In this document: one piece after another, positions 5,990-13,311 of the stretch
How the letters are laid out: every line of letters starts with the position of its first letter
How positions within the stretch are numbered: the first letter of the stretch is position 1
Source: Chloroflexota bacterium
GTDB taxonomy: Bacteria; Chloroflexota; Limnocylindria; Limnocylindrales; CSP1-4
Assembly: GCA_021786915.1 (NCBI GenBank)
Contig: JAJYMP010000324.1
Location: forward strand, 1 to 15,244
Direction: 5' to 3'
Length of the DNA stretch: 15,244 bases
Program-made: the position numbers and the translations under genes
Notes under the pieces: generated by a model
The model's input: the letters and a program-made list of their open reading frames with translations, nothing else
What the model was told of the DNA's origin: nothing
Database searches by the model: none

Positions 5990-6570
5990 CGAGCAGCACC
6001 GCGCTTGCCCACCCTGTCAGGCGACCGCAGCGCCCGCGCCAGCCGAGGTGCTGCCAGGGTGAGCGAGCCCGCGATGGCCCCGACCAGCAGCAGCGCGACC
6101 CGAACGGTCAGCGACGGCACCACGGAGTGCGCCGGCGTGAGGCTCGCGTTGAGGAACCGGAGCGGCGACGAGAGCAGGCCGTCAACGCTGAGCATCCCCC
6201 GGCCGACCACGCCGAGGAACACGGCAACCACGCCGATCAGGAGTGGGTACTCGATCCCGCGCTCGGTGTTCCAGAAGCCGTGCCGCCAGTGGACGTGGAA
6301 GATGATCACGATGGACTGCGCCACCATGATCGCGGCCGCGACCGAGGTCAGGAAGCCCAACGCCAGACCCAGCCCGCCCAGCAGCTCGGCCAGCATCGCG
6401 ACCGTCGCGAAGGGGGCGGCCGGGTAGAAGCCCATCCCGGCGACGGCGCTCGTCCAGCCCTGCATCCCGGGTCCGCCGAACCACCCGAACGCCTTCTGGG
6501 CGCCGTGCCCGGCGAGGGTCAGCCCGGTCACGAGGCCGAGCAGCAGGAGTCCGACGTCGAGTGCCGTCAT
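5986..6570 (-). CDS. DoxX family membrane protein
   Basis: 194-aa integral membrane protein of the DoxX/SURF4-like family. Family features are the GLTLAGHGAQKAFGWFGGPG motif (residues 16-35), MQGWTSAVAGMGF and LAELLGGLGLALGFLT (60-75). Four hydrophobic segments lie at about 5-22, 54-76, 78-94 and 107-125. An extra segment (about 153-174) and a basic tail make it longer than the usual 130-160 residues. Some DoxX proteins act in membrane redox reactions or thiol-stress complexes, but the substrate here is unknown. The ATG at 6570 overlaps the EEP stop codon (ATGA), and its own stop overlaps the next start (GTGA). Confidence 0.85.
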   Translation of the reverse strand: MTALDVGLLLLGLVTGLTLAGHGAQKAFGWFGGPGMQGWTSAVAGMGFYPAAPFATVAMLAELLGGLGLALGFLTSVAAAIMVAQSIVIIFHVHWRHGFWNTERGIEYPLLIGVVAVFLGVVGRGMLSVDGLLSSPLRFLNASLTPAHSVVPSLTVRVALLLVGAIAGSLTLAAPRLARALRSPDRVGKRGAAR

Positions 6571-7427
6571 GGGCGCATCGTCGCGCGCTCGCCGTTGCGG
6601 GGGTTTCCGGGCGCGGGCCCGTCTCGTTGCTGATCTGTTGCGTCCTCGCGCTCGTCGCCGGGCGGCTCGGGTGGCGGCTCCGTCGTCAGCTCCAGGATGA
6701 TCGGCAGGTGGTCCGACGCCGCGGCGAGCAGGACCGGGTCCGTCACCGCGACGCGGCACTCGACGAGACGCGGCGCGACGTCCGAGCCGAGGAGGAAGTA
6801 GTCGAGCCGGACCGCGGGTGCGTCCGACGGGACGGTCGCGCCCGGCGCGTCGGGGTTCCGGCGCCGGTACGCGTCAATGAACCCCGCGGCCAGGAGCCGC
6901 TGCATGACGCGGGTCGAGATGCCGCCGTCGACCCGGAGCAGGATGCGGATCCACGTCGGCAGACGGCGGACGGCCGGCAGGTCGCCGGGCGCCACCGCGT
7001 TGAAGTCGCCGGCGAGGACGACGCACGCCGCAGCCCCGGAGCCGCCCGCGACGGTCGCGAGGATCTGCTCTGCCTCTCGCGCCCGGCGCCGCTCGCCGCG
7101 TCCCGACAGCCCCGCGGTGAGGTGCAGGCCCAGCAGTCGGGCGTCGATCGAGGGGAGGCGGACCTCGGCGTAGCGGGGACCGTGCGAGCCGCGGTGCCAG
7201 GAGGCCTCGAGCTCGCCCATCCGGCTGAGCACCGCCACCGAGCGCCCTGGCGCCGCGAGGACCACGTGGGCGTTGATCTCGTGGCCGACCTCGACCACGA
7301 CCCCGGGGTCGATGGCCTCCTGGAGCACGACGAGATCGGGGTCGAGCTGGCGGAGAACCTCGCTGATCAGGCGGCTCCGCCTTCGGCCCCCCTTGCGGAT
7401 GTTGTAGCTGACGAGTCGGAGGGTCAA
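6567..7427 (-). CDS. Endonuclease/exonuclease/phosphatase (EEP) family protein
   Basis: 286-aa protein of the EEP superfamily (metal-dependent phosphodiesterases that include exonuclease III, DNase I and sphingomyelinases). Catalytic motifs are complete: SYNIRKGG with Asn9, VVLQE with the metal-binding Glu37, LHLTAG with His102, LAGDFNA with Asp141 and Asn143, RLDYFLL with Asp209, and SDHLPI with the Asp239-His240 pair. No signal peptide, so cytoplasmic. The 35-residue tail is disordered and Pro/Glu/Arg-rich. The actual substrate (DNA, RNA, lipid or sugar phosphate) cannot be told from sequence. The TTG start at 7427 is chosen because the family begins one or two residues before the SYNIR strand. 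It overlaps the upstream stop codon (TTGA), implying coupling to the nucleotidyltransferase-like gene. Confidence 0.88.
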   Translation of the reverse strand: MTLRLVSYNIRKGGRRRSRLISEVLRQLDPDLVVLQEAIDPGVVVEVGHEINAHVVLAAPGRSVAVLSRMGELEASWHRGSHGPRYAEVRLPSIDARLLGLHLTAGLSGRGERRRAREAEQILATVAGGSGAAACVVLAGDFNAVAPGDLPAVRRLPTWIRILLRVDGGISTRVMQRLLAAGFIDAYRRRNPDAPGATVPSDAPAVRLDYFLLGSDVAPRLVECRVAVTDPVLLAAASDHLPIILELTTEPPPEPPGDEREDATDQQRDGPAPGNPRNGERATMRP

Positions 7428-7927
7428 CCGTCGGGCGCCAGGATCACGTAGGGCTGCCTCTGGATCCGGGCGCGCAGCTCAAGGAACCAGGGAGCCTGCG
7501 CCTGGATGCTCACCGGGCGGCGCGCGATCGCCTGCGCCCGGCGACGGGCCGACTCGAGCATCGGGGCGACCCAGGGAGCGGCGTCGGACGCCGGGACCGT
7601 GTTGATGCCGCCGACGTACTGCGCCTCCTCGCTGAACAGGTCGCGGACGGTCTCGCCGAGCAGGACGATGTCGAGGTCGCTGGTGCCCGGGCCCTGGGCG
7701 TCGAATGGCGCCCCCGTGCGGAAGGACCGGCCGGCGACCGCGCTGCCCCGGAGGGCGACCATCGTGCCCGCCGGGAGGGCCGACACCAGCGCTGCGACGA
7801 AGCGCCGCAGCCGGTCTCTGTCGCCGCCGAAACCGCGCCGGATCGTGCCGTTCGCGAGTTCGTGGGCGTGGTCCGTCTCCGAGGGTGGCACGATGATGCC
7901 GCCGATCGCCGTCCCGTCAACGTCCAT
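7424..7927 (-). CDS. Nucleotidyltransferase-like protein
   Basis: 167-aa protein with the core of a DNA polymerase beta-type nucleotidyltransferase: LRGSAVAG (Gly61-Ser62) followed by SDLDIVLLG (Asp84 and Asp86), the metal-binding G-S...D-x-D arrangement. The spacing between GS and DxD is about 20 residues, longer than the usual 8-12, because of a loop (RTGAPFDAQGPGT). A third acidic strand is not obvious, with PVSIQAQ in its expected place, so catalysis is uncertain. An FFE/YLGG-like helical part follows. The start is ATG 7927 with a GGAGGT site 5 nt upstream. It is the first gene of the overlapping run with the EEP gene. It may modify a small molecule, RNA or protein, with no basis for choosing. 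Confidence 0.75.
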   Translation of the reverse strand: MDVDGTAIGGIIVPPSETDHAHELANGTIRRGFGGDRDRLRRFVAALVSALPAGTMVALRGSAVAGRSFRTGAPFDAQGPGTSDLDIVLLGETVRDLFSEEAQYVGGINTVPASDAAPWVAPMLESARRRAQAIARRPVSIQAQAPWFLELRARIQRQPYVILAPDG

Positions 7928-7974
7928 CGTCGACCTCCGCGTTCGCGCCCGTGCTGCCTCCTCGACCGCGCTCG

Positions 7975-8913
7975 CTACATCTCGTCGGCGGTCTCGGACG
8001 GCGGAGCGCCCGGCACCAGGGGCTCGGGCGGCTCCATGCCCTCGCTGGCCGCGCGGATGCCCGCGTCGCGGTCGAACGTGCCCGCCTCGGTGGACGCGTC
8101 CGGCGGCAGGTCCGCGGGCGGGTGGCGGCCGGCAGAACCGCCCTGGTCTGAGGGGCTCACGGCGTTCGGCAGGCCCGTGGGCTTCGGCAGACCCGTCGTG
8201 GCGGCTGCGGACAGGCCCGGCGCGCCGGGCGTGCTGTCCGCTCCAACCGATGCGCCGGCGCCGGGTGTGCGTGCGCCGCCGGCCGATCCGAGGGTCTCGG
8301 CGCCGGTCATGCCGCCAGCGCCCACCGCCGCGGGCGTCCGCCCCCCTGGGCTGTGGCCCCAATCCTTCCTGCGCATCGACCGGCTCGACCGGCGCGCCAT
8401 CAGCATCTGGACGCCGAGCAGCGTGAGTCCGGCGGTCATGAACATCCCCAGCACGCCGAGGAGCCGCCCTCGGCGGGCCCGCTTCCGCCGGCCCGGGACG
8501 AGCCTGTCAACCGACTTGCGGATGGCGTTGCGGCCCGCGGGGAGCAGATCGTCGGGGACGGCCGATGCGTTTGCGCGAACCGCCCTGACGTTGTTCCGGA
8601 TCTGACGCCTCGCCTCGGCCCGGGTGGCCTTGGCGTTCGCCCGGATCTGCCGCTTCGCGTCGGCGCTCGCGGCCGCCGTGTTGAAGCGGATCTGGCGCAC
8701 GGCCTCGACGCTGATCTGGCGGGCCGCTTCGGCGATGTCCTCGCCGGTCTGGCGGGCCGCTTCGGCGATGTCCTCGCCGGCACGCCTGACGGCGGTCCCG
8801 GCGTCCTTCATCGCCTGCTCAGGGTCGACCGACGTGTCCGCGGGCAGCCAGGAGCTCGGGTCGTGGCGCGAGCGGCGGAGCGTTCGGGTCCGGCCGCTGG
8901 TGAAGAAGAGCAT
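7975..8913 (-). CDS. Single-pass membrane protein with an 11-residue amphipathic-helix repeat region
   Basis: 312-aa protein, no named family recognised. Residues about 33-112 are a continuous Ala/Arg/Glu helix with an 11-residue periodicity (EDIAEAARQ- and AKRQIRANAK-type units), like LEA or apolipoprotein-type amphipathic repeats. A basic cluster GRRKRARRGR precedes a transmembrane segment at about 151-172, and residues 180-312 are low-complexity Gly/Pro/Ala/Ser. The expected topology is a helical domain and basic cluster inside with the disordered tail outside, or the reverse. The ATG at 8913 has a GAGGTG element upstream. It lies 47 bp before the nucleotidyltransferase-like gene and may lead that operon. 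Two of its repeat units are identical at DNA level (8715-8780). Confidence 0.75.
   Translation of the reverse strand: MLFFTSGRTRTLRRSRHDPSSWLPADTSVDPEQAMKDAGTAVRRAGEDIAEAARQTGEDIAEAARQISVEAVRQIRFNTAAASADAKRQIRANAKATRAEARRQIRNNVRAVRANASAVPDDLLPAGRNAIRKSVDRLVPGRRKRARRGRLLGVLGMFMTAGLTLLGVQMLMARRSSRSMRRKDWGHSPGGRTPAAVGAGGMTGAETLGSAGGARTPGAGASVGADSTPGAPGLSAAATTGLPKPTGLPNAVSPSDQGGSAGRHPPADLPPDASTEAGTFDRDAGIRAASEGMEPPEPLVPGAPPSETADEM
8715..8780 (-). repeat. Perfect 33-bp tandem duplication inside the amphipathic repeat gene
   Basis: Bases 8715-8747 and 8748-8780 are identical. The unit encodes 11 residues (EAARQTGEDIA in one phase), the same length as the helical period, so the duplication lengthens the helix by exactly one repeat without changing phase. 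Confidence 0.9.
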
Positions 8914-9133
8914 GGCGACACCTCGTCGAGTGGGCCGCCGAGGACCGGCGACGTTCGGTCTGCTCCTGAGCATCCGCCGCGGCGCATTGCTGCCGCCTAT
9001 GGCTTGGACAAGGGCGGGCTATCACGCTGCTTGCGAGGCGTTTGCGACGGCACGCCGCGCGGCCCGTCCGTCGGGGCTGGCGCGAGGGCCCGCTGCGTCG
9101 GCGGCGGAGCGGCGATCCTGCCCGGCGCGTCCG
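8914..9133. other. Intergenic region between the glucosidase and amphipathic-repeat genes
   Basis: 220 bp without a supported gene. It must hold the promoter of the minus-strand amphipathic-repeat gene. A 13-bp sequence at 8988-9000 (ATAGGCGGCAGCA on the minus strand) recurs upstream of the small LEA-like gene at 13915-13927, at a similar distance from the start codon. Confidence 0.5.
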
Positions 9134-11308
9134 CTAGAGGCGCACCTCGATCGAGAGGTCGCCCCGCCGGCGCAGCACCTCGGCGCCCGTGGTCCCGCGC
9201 CAGGACTGGAAGAGCAGGTCCACCTCGGCGTCGCCCACGCGCAGCCCGGCGATGACGAGCTTGCGCAGCGGGTGGGGCAGGGTGGGCCGGATGATCCGCA
9301 GCTCGCGCCCCGGCGCGTCGGCCTCGAGCCCCAGCAGGGACCGGAAGAGCATGAACGGGGTCGCGGCCGCCCAGGCCTGCGGCGCGCAGGCGACGGGGTA
9401 CGTCACGGGCACCCCGGTCTCGGCGCGCGGGAACCCGCAGAACAGCTCCGGGAACCGGAAGAGCGGGAGGTGTCGGGCCGCGTCGAGCAGCCCCGTCGCC
9501 AGCTCCGCGGCCTCGGCGGCGAACCCGTAGCGCTTGAGCCCGGCCACCGCGATCGCCGTGTCGTGCGGCCACACCGTGCCCAGGTGGTAGCCCAGCGGGT
9601 TGTACCCGGGCTGCCCCTGCGCGAGCGTCCGGAGCCCCCAGCCCGACGACATCCGCGGTCCCGACAGGTCTCGCGCCACGGCCGCTGCGCGGCCGACGTC
9701 GAGCGCACCCGTCCACAGCCCGTGCCCGACGTTGCTCGCGAGCGCGTCGGCCGGACGGTCGTCGCCGTCGAGCGCCATCGCGTAGCGCTGGAGGTCCGGC
9801 AGCCAGAAGGCGTCCTCGAGGCGGGCCGCAAGGTCATTCGCCGCCGTCTCGAGTTCTGCGGCCAGGTCGTGCTCGCCGCGCCGCGTCGCGTGGAGCGCCA
9901 TCAGCCGGAACGCGGCGATCGTGTAGCTCTGGACCTCGATCAGCGCGATGGGCGGCTCGGCGACCCCGCCCTTGCGGTCGCGGACCGAATCGTGCGAGTC
10001 CTTCCAGCCCTGGTTCCGGAGCCCGCGCGCCGAGCGGGACTCGTAGCGGACGAACCCGCGGGTCATCGCCGGCCCGCGCAGCCACTCGAGGGCGGCGAGG
10101 ACGTTGGGCCACAGGCGGTCGACGAGCGCGTCGTCGCCCGTCCACGCGTGGGTCTCCGCGAGGAGCATCAGGAACAGCGGCGTGGCGTCGGCGGTCCCGT
10201 AGTAGGGCGTGAACGGCAGGGCCCCGATCCGGGCGATCTCGCCCGTGCGCAGCTCGTGGAGGATCTTGCCGGGCTCGGCGTCCCGCCAGTCGTCGCGGAC
10301 CACCGCCTGGCGCCTGGCCAGGACCTCGAGCGTGGACCGCGCCATGTCCGGCAGGACCGGCAGCATGAACAGCGAGGTGATGAGCGCGTCGCGCCCGAAC
10401 AGGGTGGCGAACCACGGGACGCCGGCGGCGATGAACGACTCGTCGCGGCCCGGGCCGCCCGTCTCGAGGAGGCGGATGTCGGCCAGCCCGCGGGCGAAGA
10501 TCAGGTTGACCAGCTCGTCGTCGGACTCGAACCGGGTGGGGATCGACGTCTCCGCGCCGTCTGCGGTGCGCCGCGCCTCGAGGCGCTCGGACATCGGCGG
10601 CGCCTCCGCCGCGCCCGGAACCTCCGCCCACTCGGAGGACACCTGCCAGCCGAGGTTCACGGCCTCGCCGGGGTCGATCACGATCCGCCAGCTGGCCCGC
10701 ACCGAGGCATCGCTGCCGCCGGGCGCCTGGACGATGGCGTCCGGGGGCGGGTCGAGGTGGACGCTCGTGCGCAGCGCCAGCCCGTCCCGGCCCACGTAGG
10801 TGAACACGGGCCCGGATTCGGTCACCGCGATCGGAAGCAGCTCGCCGTGGTCGCTCTGGGCGTAGCCGCGGATCTCGAAGATGTCCGCGCCGTCCACGTC
10901 GAGCATGAGGTCGACCGTGAGCTCCTGGTGGGCGAGCGTGTAGTTCGCGATGGACAGCCGCTCGTGCAGGCCGTCGCTCGCGAGGGAGCGGTCGCGCCGG
11001 ATGCCGAGCGACTGGGTGGCCAGCGTCGGCGAGTTGGCTCGCTGCGTCGGGTCGTCGCGCAGCTCGGGGTTCGTCATCTGGATGACCCCGCGCTCCTGGC
11101 CGCCGAGATCCGGCTCGAGCAGCGTGGGGCGGCGACCGTCCACCAGCACCGACAGCGTGGACAGGACCCGTGTGTCGCCCAGGTACAGCCCGAGGCCCCG
11201 CGAGTCCGGGCGGACGTCGCCGAAGGGGTCGGCCACGAGCGTCAGCGCCCCCAGCCGCAGCACGGCGGTGGCCCCGAGGTCGGTGGCCTTGATGACGTGC
11301 CGGGGCAT
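9134..11308 (-). CDS. Amylo-alpha-1,6-glucosidase / glycogen debranching-type glycoside hydrolase
   Basis: 724-aa cytoplasmic enzyme. Residues about 10-240 are the beta-rich N-terminal domain of bacterial glycogen debranching-type proteins (GDE_N_bis), with LGLYLGDTRVLS (39-50) typical. Residues about 260-700 form an (alpha/alpha)6 glucosidase domain related to GH63/GH133-like enzymes, with FGRDALITS (304-312), LHELRTGEIA (350-359), YYGTADATPLF (369-379), NQGWKDSHDS (432-441), YNPLGYHLGTVWPHDTA (569-585) and ACAPQAWAAA (640-649). The acidic residues in GRD, GWKDS and PHD are the expected substrate or catalytic positions. The likely role is hydrolysis of alpha-1,6 branch residues in glycogen or maltooligosaccharides, but close homologues act on other alpha-glucosides. 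The start is ATG 11308, where family sequence begins. A GCGGGAG element upstream lies inside a 16-bp palindrome. The downstream gap of 220 bp holds no gene. Confidence 0.9.
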   Translation of the reverse strand: MPRHVIKATDLGATAVLRLGALTLVADPFGDVRPDSRGLGLYLGDTRVLSTLSVLVDGRRPTLLEPDLGGQERGVIQMTNPELRDDPTQRANSPTLATQSLGIRRDRSLASDGLHERLSIANYTLAHQELTVDLMLDVDGADIFEIRGYAQSDHGELLPIAVTESGPVFTYVGRDGLALRTSVHLDPPPDAIVQAPGGSDASVRASWRIVIDPGEAVNLGWQVSSEWAEVPGAAEAPPMSERLEARRTADGAETSIPTRFESDDELVNLIFARGLADIRLLETGGPGRDESFIAAGVPWFATLFGRDALITSLFMLPVLPDMARSTLEVLARRQAVVRDDWRDAEPGKILHELRTGEIARIGALPFTPYYGTADATPLFLMLLAETHAWTGDDALVDRLWPNVLAALEWLRGPAMTRGFVRYESRSARGLRNQGWKDSHDSVRDRKGGVAEPPIALIEVQSYTIAAFRLMALHATRRGEHDLAAELETAANDLAARLEDAFWLPDLQRYAMALDGDDRPADALASNVGHGLWTGALDVGRAAAVARDLSGPRMSSGWGLRTLAQGQPGYNPLGYHLGTVWPHDTAIAVAGLKRYGFAAEAAELATGLLDAARHLPLFRFPELFCGFPRAETGVPVTYPVACAPQAWAAATPFMLFRSLLGLEADAPGRELRIIRPTLPHPLRKLVIAGLRVGDAEVDLLFQSWRGTTGAEVLRRRGDLSIEVRL

Positions 11309-11309
11309 G

Positions 11310-11325
11310 GGCGGGAGCTCCCGCC
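11310..11325. promoter_or_regulatory. 16-bp perfect palindrome over the glucosidase ribosome-binding site
   Basis: GGCGGGAGCTCCCGCC is its own reverse complement and sits one base upstream of the glucosidase start codon, covering the only Shine-Dalgarno-like GCGGGAG. In RNA it could fold and hide the site. In DNA it could bind a dimeric repressor. Neither is demonstrated. Confidence 0.4.
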
Positions 11326-11543
11326 GCGCAGGCGTGAGCTCAGCCACGATCAGATGAGCTGCTGCCCGCACGCCAAGACAGCGGGAGGTGATGTGACCGC
11401 ATCGCGCGAAGCGTACGCCCAGATCGTTGCAGGCGCGCCGGACGGGGCGGGCGCGGGGGGTTGCGGGGGCGCGACAGGCTGGGGCCCTTGACGGGCGCCT
11501 TGGACCGGACCCCTCCTTCATGGCCCGGCCTGCGCGCATGAAT

Positions 11544-11576
11544 GCGCCCCACCCGGAGGGGGGACGGGTGGGGCGC
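11544..11576 (-). terminator. Strong GC hairpin after the SRPBCC gene
   Basis: Perfect 11-bp arms GCGCCCCACCC (11544-11554) and GGGTGGGGCGC (11566-11576) around an 11-nt purine-rich loop, 43 nt beyond the SRPBCC stop. No U-tract follows on the minus strand, as is usual for terminators of very high-GC genomes. Confidence 0.65.
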
Positions 11577-11619
11577 CAGGCGAGGCGGGAGGGAGGCGGG
11601 GCCGCGAGGACCCCGGTGA

Positions 11620-12117
11620 TCAGGGTGTGCGGCTCCTGCCGCCGGCCGAGGAGCTGGTCTCGCTGCCCGAGCGCACCTCGCCGCGCCAGGCGCCGCTCTC
11701 CGTGCCGCGCGCCTCGATGAAGTCGCGGAACCGCTCCAGATCGCCCTTGACTCGATTGCGCAGGACGCCCAGCGCCGTCCCGGCCTGCTCGGCGGGGCCC
11801 TCCGGCTCCACTTCCAGCAGGAGGTTCACCCGGGTCTGCTCAGGCCCCAGGCTGCTGAACGACACCGTGCCGTCGTTCCGGACGCCGCCGGTCGAGACCC
11901 AGGTGATCCGCTGGTCGGGGACCTGCTCCACGATGCGCGCCCGCCATGACTTCTCGACGCCGGCCACCTTCGCGCGCCACTCGAGCGTCGTCTCGTTGAG
12001 CTGGTGGACCTGCTCGACGCCCTCCATGAAGCGGGGGAAGTCCTCGAACTGGGTCCACTGGTTGTATGCGGTGTGCGGCGGCACCTTGACGTCGATGGTC
12101 TGGTCGATCACGGCCAT
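11620..12117 (-). CDS. SRPBCC (polyketide cyclase/dehydrase-like) protein
   Basis: 165-aa protein of the START/Bet v1-like SRPBCC superfamily, in the cyclase/dehydrase (COQ10-type) subgroup. It begins with the usual first strand and helix: IDVKVPPHTAYNQWTQFEDFPRFM with the W-x-x-F-x-D-F-P motif (21-28). Then come VEQVHQL, LEWRAKVAG, RITWVSTGG and a C-terminal helix (RNRVKGDLERFRDFIEARG) that lines the hydrophobic ligand cavity. Residues 140-165 are a disordered Ser/Gly/Arg tail. The ligand is unknown. Members in this position are often small hydrophobic-molecule carriers in stress clusters. The ATG at 12117 has a GAGGAG site 8 nt upstream. It stands alone between two hairpins. Confidence 0.85.
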   Translation of the reverse strand: MAVIDQTIDVKVPPHTAYNQWTQFEDFPRFMEGVEQVHQLNETTLEWRAKVAGVEKSWRARIVEQVPDQRITWVSTGGVRNDGTVSFSSLGPEQTRVNLLLEVEPEGPAEQAGTALGVLRNRVKGDLERFRDFIEARGTESGAWRGEVRSGSETSSSAGGRSRTP

Positions 12118-12207
12118 GCTCAGGCTCCTCGTCGTTCAGAAGGTGGCAGCGGTTGACCAACAGCCTCCCATCGGTCGGGCAACAGTGGGACGCCACTGCA
12201 CGGCATC

Positions 12208-12250
12208 GGCGGTTGCAGGGGGCTGACAACCGCAGCCCCCGGCAACCGCC
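12208..12250 (-). terminator. Large hairpin after the response regulator gene
   Basis: GGCGGTTGC (12208-12216) pairs with GCAACCGCC (12242-12250). After a single A/G mismatch, GGGGGCTG (12218-12225) pairs with CAGCCCCC (12233-12240), leaving a 7-nt loop. That is 17 base pairs in all, by far the strongest hairpin seen here, about 100 nt beyond the stop. No U-tract. A second, smaller one (7-bp arms, 12256-12262 and 12274-12280) lies between it and the stop. Confidence 0.6.
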
Positions 12251-12350
12251 CTCGGTGGCGCCGGGAGGGAGTGGGCGCCAGTCTCTTGAACGGGAGCGGC
12301 GCTCGCCGGCACCCGCGCGATCTCCTCTGGGCCGGTTGCGGGCGAGGACG

Positions 12351-13112
12351 CTAGCCGACGAGGCCGGCGGCCGCCGTGCGTGGGGCGGGAGGGGACTTGG
12401 GCGCGGCCTCCTCGCCGCTCGGCTCGTCCACGTTCAGCAGGTAGCCGATGCCCTGGAACGTCCGGATCCGCCCCGACTCGCCCGGCCGCACGCCCAGCTT
12501 GCGGCGCACGCGGGAGATCCACACCCGCAGGTACTGGATGTCGTCGCGGTACTCGGGGCCCCACACCTTGGTCAGCAGCTCCGTGTGGAGCACCACCTTG
12601 CCCGCGTTGAGCGCGAGGTGCTGGAGGAGCAGCCACTCGGTCCGCGAGAGCTGCACCAGCTCACCGCTGCGCAGGACCATGCGCCGCTCGAGGTCGATCT
12701 CCACGTCGTCGAAGCGCAGCACGCCGGTCACGGGCGCGCCGCCCCCGCTTCGCCGGAGCACGGCGCGCACCCTGGCGGCCAGCTCGTCAGGGTGGAACGG
12801 CTTGGCGATGTAGTCGTCGGCGCCGAGGTCGAGCCCCTTCGCCTTGTCCGCGGTCGAGCCCTTGGCCGTGAGCAGGATCACCGGAACGGGGCGGCGCTCG
12901 CGCAGCTGGCGCATGACCTCGATGCCGTCCATGTCCGGCATGACGATGTCGAGCAGGACGACGTCCGGCCGGTACTCCTCGGCCAGCCTGCCGGCCTCGG
13001 AGCCTGTCGACGCTGCGATGACCCGGAACCCCTCCTCGGACAGCGCGATCGACACGAGCTTGGTGATGCGCGGCTCGTCGTCCGCGACAAGGATGAGCGG
13101 TTGCGCTCCCAC
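12351..13112 (-). CDS. OmpR/PhoB-family response regulator (KdpE-like)
   Basis: 253-aa two-component response regulator. The receiver domain (about 5-120) has the acidic pair Asp11-Asp12, phosphoacceptor Asp55 in VVLLDIVMPDMDG, switch Thr82 in ILLTAKG and Lys104 in YIAKPF, all intact. The OmpR-type winged helix (about 135-228) has LSRTEWLLLQHLALNAGKVV, the recognition-helix region DDIQYLRVWISRVRRKLG and the closing RTFQGIGYLL hairpin. The YLRVWISRVRRKL wording is closest to KdpE-type regulators, but no Kdp genes or histidine kinase are in the window. A Pro/Ala-rich 20-residue tail follows. The GTG at 13112 is chosen because a perfect AGGAGG lies 7 nt upstream. The ATG at 13133 has no such site and would place that AGGAGG inside the coding region. 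Confidence 0.92.
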   Translation of the reverse strand: MGAQPLILVADDEPRITKLVSIALSEEGFRVIAASTGSEAGRLAEEYRPDVVLLDIVMPDMDGIEVMRQLRERRPVPVILLTAKGSTADKAKGLDLGADDYIAKPFHPDELAARVRAVLRRSGGGAPVTGVLRFDDVEIDLERRMVLRSGELVQLSRTEWLLLQHLALNAGKVVLHTELLTKVWGPEYRDDIQYLRVWISRVRRKLGVRPGESGRIRTFQGIGYLLNVDEPSGEEAAPKSPPAPRTAAAGLVG

Positions 13113-13119
13113 GGGGGCC

Positions 13120-13125
13120 CCTCCT
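13120..13125 (-). promoter_or_regulatory. Ribosome-binding site deciding the response regulator start
   Basis: AGGAGG on the minus strand, 7 nt before GTG 13112. It makes the GTG, not the ATG 21 bp upstream, the start. Confidence 0.75.
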
Positions 13126-13311
13126 CGCTGCATGGCCGTACTCAAGGCGCGGCCACCGAATGCACAGCATGCTCCAGCCAGTCGACGGGACCTCTCTCCG
13201 GAGCGGACGGCGCTATTGCATCCGCATTGCGGCTCGACGGCCCGCCCGCACACGGATCGCGAGGACCCGAGGGCATGATGACCCGTATCGCCGTTTCTCG
13301 CAGGCGGCCGT

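Larger units (their letters stand above)
11309..11619. other. Intergenic region between the SRPBCC and glucosidase genes
   Basis: 311 bp holding the hairpin at 11544-11576 that ends the SRPBCC transcript and the 16-bp palindrome before the glucosidase start. I see no convincing -35/-10 pair and no coding frame with family motifs. Confidence 0.5.

Noticed and set aside
8624..11491. Very long plus-strand open frame (over 900 codons) opposite the glucosidase gene
   Set aside because: It is the antisense of a clearly recognisable enzyme, is Arg/Gly/Pro/His-rich without motifs, and arises from the third-position G/C bias of the real gene.
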